Made by a program: the position numbers and the translations under genes. The notes beneath the pieces are model-generated. The model did not search any database. It was not told the DNA's origin and was given only the letters and a program-made list of their open reading frames with translations. This document shows, one piece after another, positions 55,059 to 64,000 of a DNA stretch of 64,000 bases. This DNA comes from Flaviramulus sp. (lineage in GTDB: Bacteria; Bacteroidota; Bacteroidia; Flavobacteriales; Flavobacteriaceae): positions 1-64,000 of the forward strand of contig NZ_JABDMV010000050.1 in the NCBI RefSeq assembly GCF_013001275.1, written 5' to 3'. Each line of letters opens with the position of its first letter. Position 1 is the first letter of the stretch.

Positions 55059-56162
55059 TTAAACAATCTCAAATAGCTTTCCAGGTAGTGGTCGGATAAC
55101 CCCTTTTAATTCCATTGTTAATAAAATACTCGCTACTTTAAATATTGGTAATTCGCAATTAATTGCAATCACATCCAATTGTTGCTTCTCGTTTTGTTTT
55201 AAGTAATTATAAATTATTTTTTCGGAAGGATTTAATTCTACAAACAATTGCTTTTGTATTGCTGGTTTTTTATTATCCTCTAATTGCCAATTTAAAATAT
55301 AAGGCACATCCAATGGCGTAGTCAGCATATGCGATTTCTGGTATTTAATTAAATTATTACACCCTACACTTTGGCTATCGGTGATTCGACCGGGCACGGC
55401 AAACACATCTCGATTATATGAGGTGGCGATATCTGCGGTTACTAAGCTTCCTCCTTTTTCAGCAGATTCAATCACAATAGTAGCTTCACTTAACCCAGCA
55501 ATAATTCTATTTCGCTTTAAAAAGTTGTTTTTATCAAAAGAATCTGTACTCCAAAAATCTGTAAAAAAGCCCCCGTTCTTCTCCATGTCTGCCATATATT
55601 TTTTGTGAACTTTAGGGTAAATAGTGTTTAACCCGTGGGCTAAACATGCTATTGTTTGTAAATTATGTTTTATTGCTGATTTGTGAGCTGTAATATCGGT
55701 TCCGTATGCATATCCAGAAACAATAATAGGATTATAAGGAGCTAGTTTATCAATTAAACTTTCACAAAATGCAATACCGTTAGTTGTAATTTTTCGGGCA
55801 CCGACAATACTTATAATATGTTGATTTTTTAAATTAATATTTCCTGATTGAAATAGTAAAAGTGGCCCGTCAATACAATGTTTTAATTTTTCAGGATAAT
55901 TGTCATCTTTAAAATAAGTGGCCTTAATATTATTAGTTTTAATAAACTCTATTTCTTTCTCAGCCTCAATTAAATGATGTGTTTTAAACAAATCACTCAA
56001 AATAACGCTCCCGATTCCATCAATTTTAAGTAAATTTTGCTTCTTTTCTTTTAAAACTAATTCTGCAGAACCACAATGATTAATTAGTCTTTTTGCTGTA
56101 ATGTCACCAATATTAGGCACATGTTGTAGGGCCAAAGTATAAAGCAAATCGTTTTCTGTCAT
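55059..56162 (-). CDS. dprA: DNA-processing protein DprA
   Basis: DprA protects incoming single-stranded DNA and loads RecA during natural transformation, and is often kept in organisms not known to be competent. The 367 residues have an N-terminal SAM/HhH-like region (HVPNIGDITAKRLI), a Rossmann core with GARKITTNG, SGYAYGTDITAHKSAI and LAHGLNTIYPKVH, and a C-terminal winged-helix (NEKQQLDVIAINCELPIFKV). The open frame reaches a TTG at 56189, but ATG at 56162 gives the family start MTENDLLYTLALQHV. It is flanked by two genes with SPOR domains. Confidence 0.93.
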   Translation of the reverse strand: MTENDLLYTLALQHVPNIGDITAKRLINHCGSAELVLKEKKQNLLKIDGIGSVILSDLFKTHHLIEAEKEIEFIKTNNIKATYFKDDNYPEKLKHCIDGPLLLFQSGNINLKNQHIISIVGARKITTNGIAFCESLIDKLAPYNPIIVSGYAYGTDITAHKSAIKHNLQTIACLAHGLNTIYPKVHKKYMADMEKNGGFFTDFWSTDSFDKNNFLKRNRIIAGLSEATIVIESAEKGGSLVTADIATSYNRDVFAVPGRITDSQSVGCNNLIKYQKSHMLTTPLDVPYILNWQLEDNKKPAIQKQLFVELNPSEKIIYNYLKQNEKQQLDVIAINCELPIFKVASILLTMELKGVIRPLPGKLFEIV

Positions 56163-56266
56163 TCCAATTAGTTGATTTTGAACCTGCAATAAAGTAATTT
56201 TTACACTGTTAATAAATACTTATGCCTAAATTTTATCCAGAAGCTTAATTTTTTAACTTTGTTTTT

Positions 56267-57202
56267 ATGCAATTAGAAACATATATAAGCGATTTACTTT
56301 ATAGATACGAATGTGTTACAATCCCTGATTTTGGTGCTTTTTTAACACAACGTGTATCCGCGACTATTGATGATACTACAAACACATTTTATGCGCCAAA
56401 AAAAATGGTGTCTTTTAATGAGCAAATCCAAAAAAACGATGGTTTGCTAGCTCATTATATTGCCGATATAGAAAAAATTCCATTTGAAATTGCTAATAAA
56501 AAAATAGCTAAACGAGTAAAAATATTAAAATCCTATTTGACACAAGGTGAAACGCTTACTTTTAAAAATATTGGTGAAATTGTTTTTAATAAAGAAGGTA
56601 AGGTTTTATTTGAGCCTACATATCATTTAAACTACTTAACTGATTCCTTTGGATTGGCACAATTTGTATCGCCAAATGTTAATCGTGAAGCATATAAAAC
56701 GGAAGTTGAGAGTATTGAAAAAGTAATTCCAATTTCGATAACACGCGAGAAACGCAAAACTAAACCGTATTTAAAATACGCTGCAGTTGCTTTAATTGCG
56801 TTAACCTTGGGTGGATTTGCAGCTTCAAATTATTACGTTAAACAAATTGAACAACATAATCAAATAGCGCAACAAGAAGCATTGCAACAATTAGACAACA
56901 AAATACAGCAAGCTACTTTTAATTTAAATCCGCTTCCTGCAATTACCTTAAATGTTACTAAGCAAACTGGTAATTACCATATAGTAGCAGGAGCTTTCAG
57001 AGTTGAAACCAACTGTGATAGAAAAGTCTTGCAACTTAAATCAGATGGTTTTAATGCAAGAAAAATTGGTGTTAACAAATATGGTTTACACCAAGTTGTT
57101 TATGGCAGTTATGAGACAGGACAAGACGCTTTAAAAGCGATTCGTCAAATTAGAAAAACTCATAATAAAGACGCTTGGTTATTGATTAAAAAACTAGATT
57201 AG
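56267..57202 (+). CDS. HU-fold (CCDC81-like) and SPOR domain membrane protein
   Basis: A 311-residue protein with a composite layout specific to Bacteroidota. Residues 1-140 hold two HU-like units (YISDLLYRYECVTIPDFGAFLTQ, then KKIAKRVKILKSYLTQGETLTFKNIGEIVFNKEGKVLFEP). A membrane helix follows (about 168-188), then a linker and a C-terminal SPOR domain (about 232-311; NYHIVAGAFRVETNCDRKVLQLKSDGF). SPOR domains bind septal peptidoglycan lacking side chains, and HU units bind DNA or protein, so a division or chromosome link is possible inference only. Confidence 0.82.
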   Translation: MQLETYISDLLYRYECVTIPDFGAFLTQRVSATIDDTTNTFYAPKKMVSFNEQIQKNDGLLAHYIADIEKIPFEIANKKIAKRVKILKSYLTQGETLTFKNIGEIVFNKEGKVLFEPTYHLNYLTDSFGLAQFVSPNVNREAYKTEVESIEKVIPISITREKRKTKPYLKYAAVALIALTLGGFAASNYYVKQIEQHNQIAQQEALQQLDNKIQQATFNLNPLPAITLNVTKQTGNYHIVAGAFRVETNCDRKVLQLKSDGFNARKIGVNKYGLHQVVYGSYETGQDALKAIRQIRKTHNKDAWLLIKKLD

Positions 57203-57267
57203 TTTTTATATATTCACTAAAATTTTACTGCTTTAATACTTAACTTTGCCGCATCATTAAACCCTTT

Positions 57268-57780
57268 ATGATGAAAGCTAATACACCCAAACAATCCAGA
57301 ACTATTATGACCGATATGGTTTTGCCTGGAGAAACAAACCCTTTAAATAATTTATTTGGTGGTGAATTATTGGCGCGAATGGATCGTGCTGCGAGTATTT
57401 CTGCTCGACGTCATTGTCGCCGTATTGTAGTAACCGCTTCTGTAAATCACGTAGCGTTTAATAGAGCTGTCCCGCTTGGAAGTGTTGTAACAGTTGAGGC
57501 TAAGGTCTCTCGTGCTTTTAAAACCTCTATGGAAGTATTTATTGATGTATGGATAGAAGATCGCGAGTCGGGTGCTAGAACGAAAGCTAATGAAGCCATT
57601 TACACCTTTGTGGCTGTGGATGAAACTGGACGACCAATCGCTGTTCCTGAAGTGATTCCAGAAACTAAATTAGAAAAAGAACGCTTTGATGCCGCTTTGC
57701 GCCGTAAACAATTGAGTCTGCTTTTAGCAGGAAAATTAAAACCCCACGAAGCAACAGAATTAAAGGCTTTGTTTGATTAA
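57268..57780 (+). CDS. Acyl-CoA thioesterase (hotdog fold)
   Basis: A 170-residue hotdog-fold thioesterase of the YciA/BFIT type. MTDMVLPGETNPLNNLFGGELLARMDRAASISARRH holds the catalytic Asn/Asp region, followed by VTASVNHVAFNRAVPLGSVVTVEAKV. It hydrolyses acyl-CoA, with chain-length preference unknown. Two adjacent ATGs (57268 and 57271) are possible starts. It stands alone 65 bases downstream of the HU-SPOR gene, so co-transcription is possible but not shown. Confidence 0.9.
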   Translation: MMKANTPKQSRTIMTDMVLPGETNPLNNLFGGELLARMDRAASISARRHCRRIVVTASVNHVAFNRAVPLGSVVTVEAKVSRAFKTSMEVFIDVWIEDRESGARTKANEAIYTFVAVDETGRPIAVPEVIPETKLEKERFDAALRRKQLSLLLAGKLKPHEATELKALFD

Positions 57781-57801
57781 TTTAGCTATAATTCTAAAAT
57801 C

Positions 57802-59037
57802 TTACATTTTATAAATCCAACTTGCTGGATTCTCAGTACTTGTTCCTTTTGATATTGTAAAACTGAGTATAGTTTCACCATTTGACGGGTTTGTAAAAAC
57901 TTCGCCTATAACTTGTTTTGTGCTTACTTTTTCTCCTTTTTTTACATAAACCTGAGATAAGTTTCTATAAAGTGTTAAATAATTTCCATGCCGAATCATT
58001 ACTATAGGATTTACGTTTTTCATTTTAAGAATTTCACTTACTTCGCCATTAAAAACAGCCATTACTTTAGCGCCTTTTTCTGTTGCAATTCTAACACCGT
58101 TACTTTTAATTGTTAAAGATTTATTTATAGGATGAGGCTGTGTGCCATAACCAAGCCTCACAAATCCCTTTTCAACAGGCCATGGGAGTTTGCCTTTGTT
58201 AGACACAAAATTTGTATTTAAAACTTTCTCCTCAGGTGTTAATGCAAAACTTGTTGAACTTGTCGTTTTTCCAGTTCCAGCCTTTTTATTAGAAGCAAGA
58301 ATAGCTGCCTTTATAATTCTATCAATTTCTTTTTCAATTCTATCAGCTTCTCTTTGCTTTTTCTTGATTTGTGAAGCATAAGTAGTTAAGTTTTTTTGTA
58401 TTGATTTCATTAAAACTTCATGTTGCCTGCGCTCGCCTTCCAATGATTTTTGAACTACTCGGTTTTCGGCAATTAAGCTTTTCTTTTCTTCTTGTTGTTT
58501 AAGTAAATTGCTATTTCTTTCTTGCAATTCGATGGTTTTAATTTTTATAATCTCGCCTTGCTTTTTTTGGTGGTCTGAATACTGTTTTATATACTGCAGC
58601 CGTTTATATGCCTGTTTAAAGTTATTAGAAGATAATAAAAACATAATCCTACTTTGTTGATTTTTGCTTTTATATGATTTTACTAACATAGCGGCATAAT
58701 CTTCCTTTAACGTTGCCAATTCTTCTCTTAAATTACTTATTTTTCTTTGATTAGAATTAATTTCACGTGTAAGTAAATTTGCCTGTTGATTTGTAACTTT
58801 TATTAAATTAGATAACACACTTATTTTATAATTAAAATCTTCAATAAGTGATAACTGCGATTTTTCCTTTGATTTATTTTCCGCACGTAGTTCATTAATT
58901 TTTTGAATCTCTCGACGTAATTCAATACGACGCGTTTCTAATTGTTTCTGTTTATCATTCTGAGAAAAACCATTTGACGTACAAAGTAAAAAAAGAAAAA
59001 GTAAAAGAGGGTTATATGTGCTTTTTAACATTGTCAT
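57802..59037 (-). CDS. EnvC-like murein hydrolase activator with degenerate LytM domain
   Basis: A 411-residue exported protein: signal peptide (LLLFLFLLCTSNGFSQ), a long coiled coil (about 27-245), and a C-terminal M23/LytM-like domain (about 310-411). The catalytic motifs of M23 endopeptidases are changed: SNGVRIAT stands in place of HxxxD, LYRNLS in place of the HxH, and LSFTI in place of the last His motif. This is the pattern of EnvC, which activates amidases without cutting itself. It forms an operon with DUF4292 and TPR genes, with the start ATG overlapping the upstream stop by one base. Confidence 0.88.
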   Translation of the reverse strand: MTMLKSTYNPLLLFLFLLCTSNGFSQNDKQKQLETRRIELRREIQKINELRAENKSKEKSQLSLIEDFNYKISVLSNLIKVTNQQANLLTREINSNQRKISNLREELATLKEDYAAMLVKSYKSKNQQSRIMFLLSSNNFKQAYKRLQYIKQYSDHQKKQGEIIKIKTIELQERNSNLLKQQEEKKSLIAENRVVQKSLEGERRQHEVLMKSIQKNLTTYASQIKKKQREADRIEKEIDRIIKAAILASNKKAGTGKTTSSTSFALTPEEKVLNTNFVSNKGKLPWPVEKGFVRLGYGTQPHPINKSLTIKSNGVRIATEKGAKVMAVFNGEVSEILKMKNVNPIVMIRHGNYLTLYRNLSQVYVKKGEKVSTKQVIGEVFTNPSNGETILSFTISKGTSTENPASWIYKM

Positions 59038-59804
59038 TAAAATGTAATCTCTTTAAAGCCCGAGGGTATTTTGAATGGAAATCGTAATTCTTCATTTAAA
59101 GACACGTTTTTAAATTCTAAATTTAAAATAACTTCATCATACGCTTCAACAGCTATTATTTTAATATTCTCCGGCAAAATTTGTTTATTAATAATATGAT
59201 GCGACATGTAATCAATTTGTAAATGCCTTTGCTTATTTGGTTGTGTTATTTGTTGAGATTTTACTTTAAAATGAGAAGGGTCTAATAGAAAAAATATTTC
59301 GAATAAATCACGTTGTTTTTTAGGTTGAAGAATATAAGTGCCCTCATCAACCGTTGCTTTATAATCACCCTCTTTTAAATTAAATATAGCTTCGCCAATT
59401 AATAAATTTTGAACTTTTTGAAAGTCTAATTCAGTACCCAATAAATCGCTTAAATATTTATAATCGCCATCAAAAAAGGTGTTGTCTAGTTTATTGTAGA
59501 AACTTACTTTTTCGGGTGTTACTATTGCTCGTATTACTGAAAACGTAGCATTTATCCATAAAAACTCATCTTTTTTCATTCTGAAATTTACTGAATGAGC
59601 TTGCGTATTCCCTTTTTGAGTAAATGTTATTTTAAGCTTTGACTGAAGTGTTTTAAAATAAGGTAATTGCTTGCCGTTTTCTTTTATTAATTGCTTTGTA
59701 GTTAAATTGAAATCAGCTTCTCCAGTATTAAATACTTTTGCAGATTTACAATTAAATACTAATACTAACAACGAAGCTAAAATGATTAGGGGGCGTATTT
59801 TCAT
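59037..59804 (-). CDS. DUF4292 lipoprotein
   Basis: A 255-residue lipoprotein (leader ending LVFNC, C19) with the DUF4292 pattern: a LolA/LolB-like half-barrel with SKLKITFTQKGNTQAHSVNFRMKKDEFLWI and FYNKLDNTFFDGDYKYLSDLLG. The family is nearly confined to Bacteroidota, where it sits upstream of an EnvC-like gene as here. The function is not known; an envelope-lipid or lipoprotein role is inferred from the fold. It overlaps its two neighbours by one base each, which argues for a joint function in the cell envelope. Confidence 0.85.
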   Translation of the reverse strand: MKIRPLIILASLLVLVFNCKSAKVFNTGEADFNLTTKQLIKENGKQLPYFKTLQSKLKITFTQKGNTQAHSVNFRMKKDEFLWINATFSVIRAIVTPEKVSFYNKLDNTFFDGDYKYLSDLLGTELDFQKVQNLLIGEAIFNLKEGDYKATVDEGTYILQPKKQRDLFEIFFLLDPSHFKVKSQQITQPNKQRHLQIDYMSHHIINKQILPENIKIIAVEAYDEVILNLEFKNVSLNEELRFPFKIPSGFKEITF

Positions 59805-61165
59805 TAATTTGAACTTTCTATTTGTTTTGCTTTATCTGTAAACGCTTTAGCTTTTACAGTATTGTTTAAAAGCGCGTATGCTTTACTTAGCTGGTAATAA
59901 AAATCGGCTTCCATTTTAGTGTCCTCTATAATATAATCTAAGCCAGTTTCTAATGATTCAATCGCTTTTTTTGCTTGATTTATTTCGTTTAATGCCACTC
60001 CATTTATAAGGTAAAATAACGGTTGAGAGGGGTAATTATCAAGTGCTTCACGGCTTTTTTCTTCTGCTAAGTTATATTTCTTTAAATCCAAATAAAGTAA
60101 CATCACATTCCGTAATACATTAAAATTATTTGGTTCTAATTGTAAAGCTGCCTCAAAATATTCTAGCGCTTTTGGTATATTCCTATTTGTTAAATAATAC
60201 TGTGCTAATTCTATTAGTGTTTTACTGTTATTGGTGTCGCTAACCACAGCGGTAGCTTCAACTAAATCTGCTTCGTATTGTGGATTATCTTGAACAAACT
60301 GTACAAAATCGGTTAAAACTTTAAGTTTTGCTTCAGGTTTTATTACTGTGCTTTTAACCACGATTTTCATTGATTCGATAGCTTTTTGAGCATTATCATC
60401 ATCCAAATAAAACTTATATAAGGCCAAATGAACTAATTGTGAATTTGGGTTTAATTTTAAAAGCTCTTTCGCGGTTTCAAAAGCTTTATCTTTTTCATTG
60501 TTCTCGCTATATCTGTAAATAAGTGCTAAGTAATTTGATTCTTTATCAGGATTATTTTCAACGCGTGCTACCAAGTTTTTAATTTGATCTTTTTTTCGGC
60601 CTGTTAACTCATAAATTCTATTTCTTAAATTATCGCGAGATAGCGATACTCCAAATTCATTATCTAAATCGTCTAAAATTTCTAAAGCGTCGTCGTATTT
60701 TTCTGTTCTTACATATAGCGATGCCAAATCTTCTTTATAATCAGGATGATACTTTACAAGCTGTTTAATTGTTTTGATCGCATTTTTCAAATCTTTTTGT
60801 GATGCATAAAAGCCATATAACTCATCCAAAAACCATTCATTATCTGGGTCTTTGTCCACGGCTTTTTTTAAAGCGTCTTCAGCGGCTCCAAAATTTTTAA
60901 GAATATTGTAATTTTTACCTAACTCAAAATATAAAACAGGAACAGAATTATCAATTTCAATACATTTTAAAAGTGCATCAACAGACCTATCGTAATTTTC
61001 AATTCCTTTTTGCTTTAAAGCTTCGTAAAATAGTTCTTGAAATTCATCTTGGTTATTCCCCAAATCATCATTGGGAATCACATTCATATCTACTTGTGCA
61101 TTATTTACTTGCGGAAATATGAGTATTCCGAAGAAAATAATAATACTGTAGATTTTATGTTTCAT
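59804..61165 (-). CDS. Exported tetratricopeptide-repeat protein
   Basis: A 453-residue protein with a signal peptide (IYSIIIFFGILIFPQVNNA) and at least eight TPR units through the whole length, e.g. AEDALKKAVDKDPDNEWFL, KALEYFEAALQLEPNNF, LAEEKSREALDNYPSQPLF. The first gene of a three-gene operon with DUF4292 and an EnvC-like activator. TPR proteins in the periplasm act as scaffolds; the clients here are unknown. The one-base overlap with the next gene implies coupled translation. Confidence 0.88.
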   Translation of the reverse strand: MKHKIYSIIIFFGILIFPQVNNAQVDMNVIPNDDLGNNQDEFQELFYEALKQKGIENYDRSVDALLKCIEIDNSVPVLYFELGKNYNILKNFGAAEDALKKAVDKDPDNEWFLDELYGFYASQKDLKNAIKTIKQLVKYHPDYKEDLASLYVRTEKYDDALEILDDLDNEFGVSLSRDNLRNRIYELTGRKKDQIKNLVARVENNPDKESNYLALIYRYSENNEKDKAFETAKELLKLNPNSQLVHLALYKFYLDDDNAQKAIESMKIVVKSTVIKPEAKLKVLTDFVQFVQDNPQYEADLVEATAVVSDTNNSKTLIELAQYYLTNRNIPKALEYFEAALQLEPNNFNVLRNVMLLYLDLKKYNLAEEKSREALDNYPSQPLFYLINGVALNEINQAKKAIESLETGLDYIIEDTKMEADFYYQLSKAYALLNNTVKAKAFTDKAKQIESSN

Positions 61166-61263
61166 TTGCAGATTCGTGATTTTTCGATACTATTAACTTT
61201 ATAATCACTTTTCAAATAATGTTCCAAACTTTTGTCTGAACATACATAATTTTAAATTTGAGT

Positions 61264-62283
61264 TTATTCTAAAACTGAATAATCTCCTATGCTTATACTT
61301 TTAAAGTCACCGTTGTATTGAACGTGATTTCCTATCATAGCTTCATCTAAACTAGCATTTTTAATAGAAGTATGCGTTTGAATTAAGCTATTTTTAACTT
61401 TTGAATTTTCAATTATGCAATTGGCTCCAACCGATACAAATGGGCCTATAGTTGTATTTTTTAGCACAACGTTTTCACCAACAAAACAAGGTTCAATAAT
61501 TTTTGAATTCTCCAATTTTGCAGAATCTGCAACTAATTGTTCTTTCCCATCGTCTTTTAAAAACTCAAGCATTCTTTTGTTGGTTTCGATAGTAATGGCT
61601 TTGTTGCCACAATCCATCCATTCATCAACCGTTCCTGTTTTAAAAATTTTTCCATCAGCCATCATTCGTTTTATTCCATCGTTAATTTGGTATTCGCCTC
61701 CATTCATAACGTTTTCATCAAGAATTTCTTGTAATTTTTCTTTTAAAACTGCTACTTCTTTAAAATAGTAAATCCCAATTACAGCTTGGTCAGAAACAAA
61801 GTTTTCTGGCTTTTCAACCAACTCTACAATTTCTTGTTTTTCATTTAGCTTAACAACACCATAAGCTTCAGGATTATCAACTTGTTTTGTCCAAATAACA
61901 CTATCGGCATTAGGATCTAAATCAAATTCTGCTCTAATTAAGGTATCAGCGTATGCGATTACTGCAGGACCTGATAGAGATGGTTTTGCACTCATAATTG
62001 CATGCCCTGTTCCAAGTGGCACATCTTGTCTGTAAATAGAGGCTTTTGCGCCTAAACTTTCAGCTAAATTCTTTAAACTGGATACAACCTCGTCACCAAA
62101 CCAAGCAGGATCGCCAAGAACAAAGGCAATTTCTTCAATTGGTTGTTTTAAAACTTTGGCTATATCTTTTACTAAACGATGAACAATGGGTTGTCCCGCA
62201 ACAGGAATTAATGGTTTTGGTACTGTTAAACTATGTGGGCGTAATCGACTTCCTCGACCTGCCATTGGCACTATTATTTTCAT
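61264..62283 (-). CDS. Sugar-1-phosphate nucleotidyltransferase with left-handed beta-helix tail
   Basis: A 339-residue NDP-sugar pyrophosphorylase. The N-terminal nucleotide-binding loop is AGRGSRLRPHSLTVPKPLIPVAGQP (8-32), followed by the catalytic and sugar-binding motifs GTGHAIMSAKPSL and VIAYADTLI and a short VELVEKPENF. Residues about 250-339 form the hexapeptide beta-helix with IIEPCFVGENVVLKNTTIGPFVSVGANCIIENS. The substrate (glucose-, mannose- or N-acetylhexosamine-1-phosphate) is not decided by these motifs. It lies with dut and a polysaccharide flippase, suggesting surface-glycan synthesis. Confidence 0.88.
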   Translation of the reverse strand: MKIIVPMAGRGSRLRPHSLTVPKPLIPVAGQPIVHRLVKDIAKVLKQPIEEIAFVLGDPAWFGDEVVSSLKNLAESLGAKASIYRQDVPLGTGHAIMSAKPSLSGPAVIAYADTLIRAEFDLDPNADSVIWTKQVDNPEAYGVVKLNEKQEIVELVEKPENFVSDQAVIGIYYFKEVAVLKEKLQEILDENVMNGGEYQINDGIKRMMADGKIFKTGTVDEWMDCGNKAITIETNKRMLEFLKDDGKEQLVADSAKLENSKIIEPCFVGENVVLKNTTIGPFVSVGANCIIENSKVKNSLIQTHTSIKNASLDEAMIGNHVQYNGDFKSISIGDYSVLE

Positions 62284-62318
62284 ACTTTAAAAGTTGATTT
62301 GTGTGTTTTTTTATTTGT

Positions 62319-62753
62319 TTATTTTACTCCTGTGCTTCCAAAACCGCCTTCACCTCTATCCGTTTCAGAAAGTGTTTCTACTTCGTTCCATTCTGCGCGT
62401 TCGTGTTTTGCTATTACTAATTGAGCAATCCGCTCTCCATTATTTATGATGAATTCTTCATTTGAAAGATTAACTAAAATAACCCCTATTTCTCCTCTGT
62501 AATCAGCATCGATAGTTCCTGGAGCATTAAGTACTGTTATACCTTTTTTTGCTGCTAAACCGCTCCTTGGTCTTACCTGTGCTTCAATTCCTAACGGCAG
62601 CTCAATAAACAGTCCTGTGCCAACAATACTTCGTTCTAATGGTTTCAGTACTCTTGGTTCAGAAATATTGGCACGTAAATCCATTCCTGCAGAAGCAATA
62701 GTTTCGTAATGCGGCAATTCATGATTAGATTTGTTTACTATTTTAATTTGCAT
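62319..62753 (-). CDS. dut: Deoxyuridine 5'-triphosphate nucleotidohydrolase
   Basis: Hydrolyses dUTP to dUMP to keep uracil out of DNA. The 144-residue trimeric dUTPase has all five motifs: GMDLRAN (near 24), [10 protein letters not shown] (near 62), [13 protein letters not shown] (about 82-94), GERIAQLVI (near 109), and the C-terminal Gly-rich [10 protein letters not shown]. The gene starts one base after the flippase stop codon on the same strand, so the two are co-transcribed. Confidence 0.97.
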   Translation of the reverse strand: MQIKIVNKSNHELPHYETIASAGMDLRANISEPRVLKPLERSIVGTGLFIELPLGIEAQVRPRSGLAAKKGITVLNAPGTIDADYRGEIGVILVNLSNEEFIINNGERIAQLVIAKHERAEWNEVETLSETDRGEGGFGSTGVK

Positions 62754-62754
62754 A

Positions 62755-64000
62755 TTATTTTTTTAACAATTGCTTTAATTCGTTTCTTTCAGAAAAATAA
62801 ATAATTCCCAAAAATACAATTAACATAGATATTCCAACAGTATAATTACCTCTAAATTGATAGAATAGCAACATAGATAACCCGGTGGAGATAATAAAAT
62901 ACGTTCCAATTTTTTTAAGGTTATATGGTATTGGATAATACTTGTTACCGAAATAATAAGATAAAAGCATCATTACTGAGTAAGCACTTAATGTAGCGAT
63001 TGCAGATCCTTTATAGCTTATTATAGGTATTAACCAAAAATTTAGTAACAGAGTTAATAAAGCGCCAAATACTGATATATAAGCTCCAAATTTCGTCCTG
63101 TCAGTTATTTTATACCATACTGAAAGGTTGTGATATATACCCAAGCAAAAATTTGCTAGCAAAATGATTGGAACAATCCACATAGCATTCCAATAAGCTT
63201 CATCACCAATAAAAATCACTTTTAATACATCTGCAAATACAACTACTGTAAGTAATATGACTGAACCAAAAATGACAAAATATTCTAAAATTCTAGCATA
63301 GTTTTTTTGAGGGTTTTCTGTTATGGCGTGACTAAAAAAGAATGGCTCAATTCCCAAACGAAAGGCTGTTGCAAACAAGGTCATAAACAACGCTAGTTTA
63401 TAACATGCAGCGTACATTCCTATTTCGGTTTTTGCAATATCCGCTGGCAATAATTTATCTAATAAAATTCTATCAAAAGTTTCATTAATAGAAAACGCGA
63501 CACCAGCAATTAGAATTGGGAAGGCATAACGCATCATTTGTTTCCAAAGTATCGTATTGAATGTATATTTTATCTTAAAATAAAACGGTAGCATTAATAA
63601 TAGTGTTATTCCACTCGCTACCAAGTTTGCAATGAATATGTAATTAATTTCGAAATTTGGTATATAAATTGAATCTAAAATTGAAGATTCAGAAGCCAGG
63701 TCTTTTAACCATAAAAGCAAAAATAAATTTAACCCTAGGTTTATTACAACATTTAATATTTTAATAAGAGCATATTTCATTGGTTTTGCTTTCGCTCGTA
63801 ACCAAGCAAAAGGAATAATAACCAGTGCGTCCAGCAACAAAATACAAATCACTAGGTTAATATATTCTACCTTTATATCAATAACATTTGCAATGTTATC
63901 TTGAAAAACAAGAGCAATTACGAAAAAGATTAATGACGTAATTATTAAAGATATAGTAGACGTTCCAACTACTTTAGATTTGTCATCTTCCTTATTAAAA
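62755..64000 (-). CDS. Polysaccharide flippase (Wzx/MATE-like), C-terminal part, cut by window edge
   Basis: A multi-span membrane protein with about ten hydrophobic segments. The frame stays open through the right edge of the window, so the visible 415 codons lack the N-terminus; a GTG at 63852 is not the start. Features: [40 protein letters not shown] and [31 protein letters not shown], as in Wzx-type oligosaccharide-lipid flippases of the MVF/MATE superfamily. It probably exports a lipid-linked glycan made with the help of the nearby nucleotidyltransferase. Confidence 0.87.
   Translation of the reverse strand, partial: FNKEDDKSKVVGTSTISLIITSLIFFVIALVFQDNIANVIDIKVEYINLVICILLLDALVIIPFAWLRAKAKPMKYALIKILNVVINLGLNLFLLLWLKDLASESSILDSIYIPNFEINYIFIANLVASGITLLLMLPFYFKIKYTFNTILWKQMMRYAFPILIAGVAFSINETFDRILLDKLLPADIAKTEIGMYAACYKLALFMTLFATAFRLGIEPFFFSHAITENPQKNYARILEYFVIFGSVILLTVVVFADVLKVIFIGDEAYWNAMWIVPIILLANFCLGIYHNLSVWYKITDRTKFGAYISVFGALLTLLLNFWLIPIISYKGSAIATLSAYSVMMLLSYYFGNKYYPIPYNLKKIGTYFIISTGLSMLLFYQFRGNYTVGISMLIVFLGIIYFSERNELKQLLKK

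Noticed and set aside
62046-62297. An 83-codon plus-strand ORF
   Set aside because: Antisense to the nucleotidyltransferase gene, whose conserved motifs are clear.
1-64000. Mobile elements, prophage, CRISPR arrays, toxin-antitoxin or defence systems
   Set aside because: None of the genes encodes transposase, integrase, restriction, Cas or toxin-antitoxin families; TerB and HD proteins are isolated and not in a defence cluster. I found no tandem direct repeats or terminal inverted repeats.

Overview
The window is AT-rich chromosomal DNA from a member of the Flavobacteriaceae (Bacteroidota), probably a marine aerobe. Four things support this: (i) gliding-motility lipoprotein GldH sits next to a RicT/PSP1 protein; (ii) Bacteroidota-type lineage genes are present (DUF4292 lipoprotein, HU-fold/SPOR membrane protein, adhesin-type domain protein, fused HemC-HemD); (iii) start codons lack Shine-Dalgarno sequences and several genes are preceded by the Bacteroidota -7 box TAnnTTTG; (iv) aerobic heme-pathway enzymes (HemF, HemJ) are encoded. 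I see no phage, insertion sequence, CRISPR array, tRNA or rRNA. Gene order and composition look like core genome throughout.

Layout. 1-3222: end of a Mn/Zn ABC transporter operon (binding protein, ATPase, two permeases with soluble tails), then a YraN protein. 3632-10510 (minus): thioredoxin-fold exported protein, Mfd, and a DUF3179 lipoprotein paired with a predicted outer-membrane barrel. 10743-16630: TerB protein, MetRS, LD-carboxypeptidase, a small exported protein, a DinB-like DUF1569 protein, a TerB-DnaJ protein and a bacilliredoxin. 16733-23326: lipoprotein, PlsC, acyl-ACP desaturase, HD phosphohydrolase, an AraC regulator with a 57-codon gene behind it, two short transcription units, and a crotonase. 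23333-24793: sensor kinase, followed by a structured intergenic element (24896-24979).

24983-35457 is the heme locus. A minus-strand operon (AraC regulator, 62-aa ORF, unknown exported protein, hemH, hemJ) diverges from a plus-strand operon (hemA, hemCD fusion, hemE, EI24 membrane protein, GNAT, hemF, hemB). Together they encode every step from glutamyl-tRNA to protoheme except HemL.

35484-40630: CNNM/CorC-like protein, Ogt, serine hydrolase, DEDD exonuclease and a double-ATPase peptide transporter protein. 40931-47737 (minus): 3-oxoacid CoA-transferase, PBP1A, GldH, RicT, TrhO. 48024-55055: RecA, a lipoprotein, an ECF sigma factor with a membrane-anchored barrel-domain partner, PlsC, TrpS, and an adhesin-domain/SPOR-like protein. 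55059-64000: DprA, HU-SPOR protein, thioesterase, an EnvC-like/DUF4292/TPR operon, and a sugar nucleotidyltransferase, dUTPase and Wzx-type flippase that runs off the right edge.

Most of the window is ordinary housekeeping. The parts that are not well explained are the unknown genes inside the heme regulator operon, the small transcription unit at about 20890-21264, the structured element at 24896-24979, the hairpin between divergent trhO and recA, and the SPOR-domain proteins either side of dprA.
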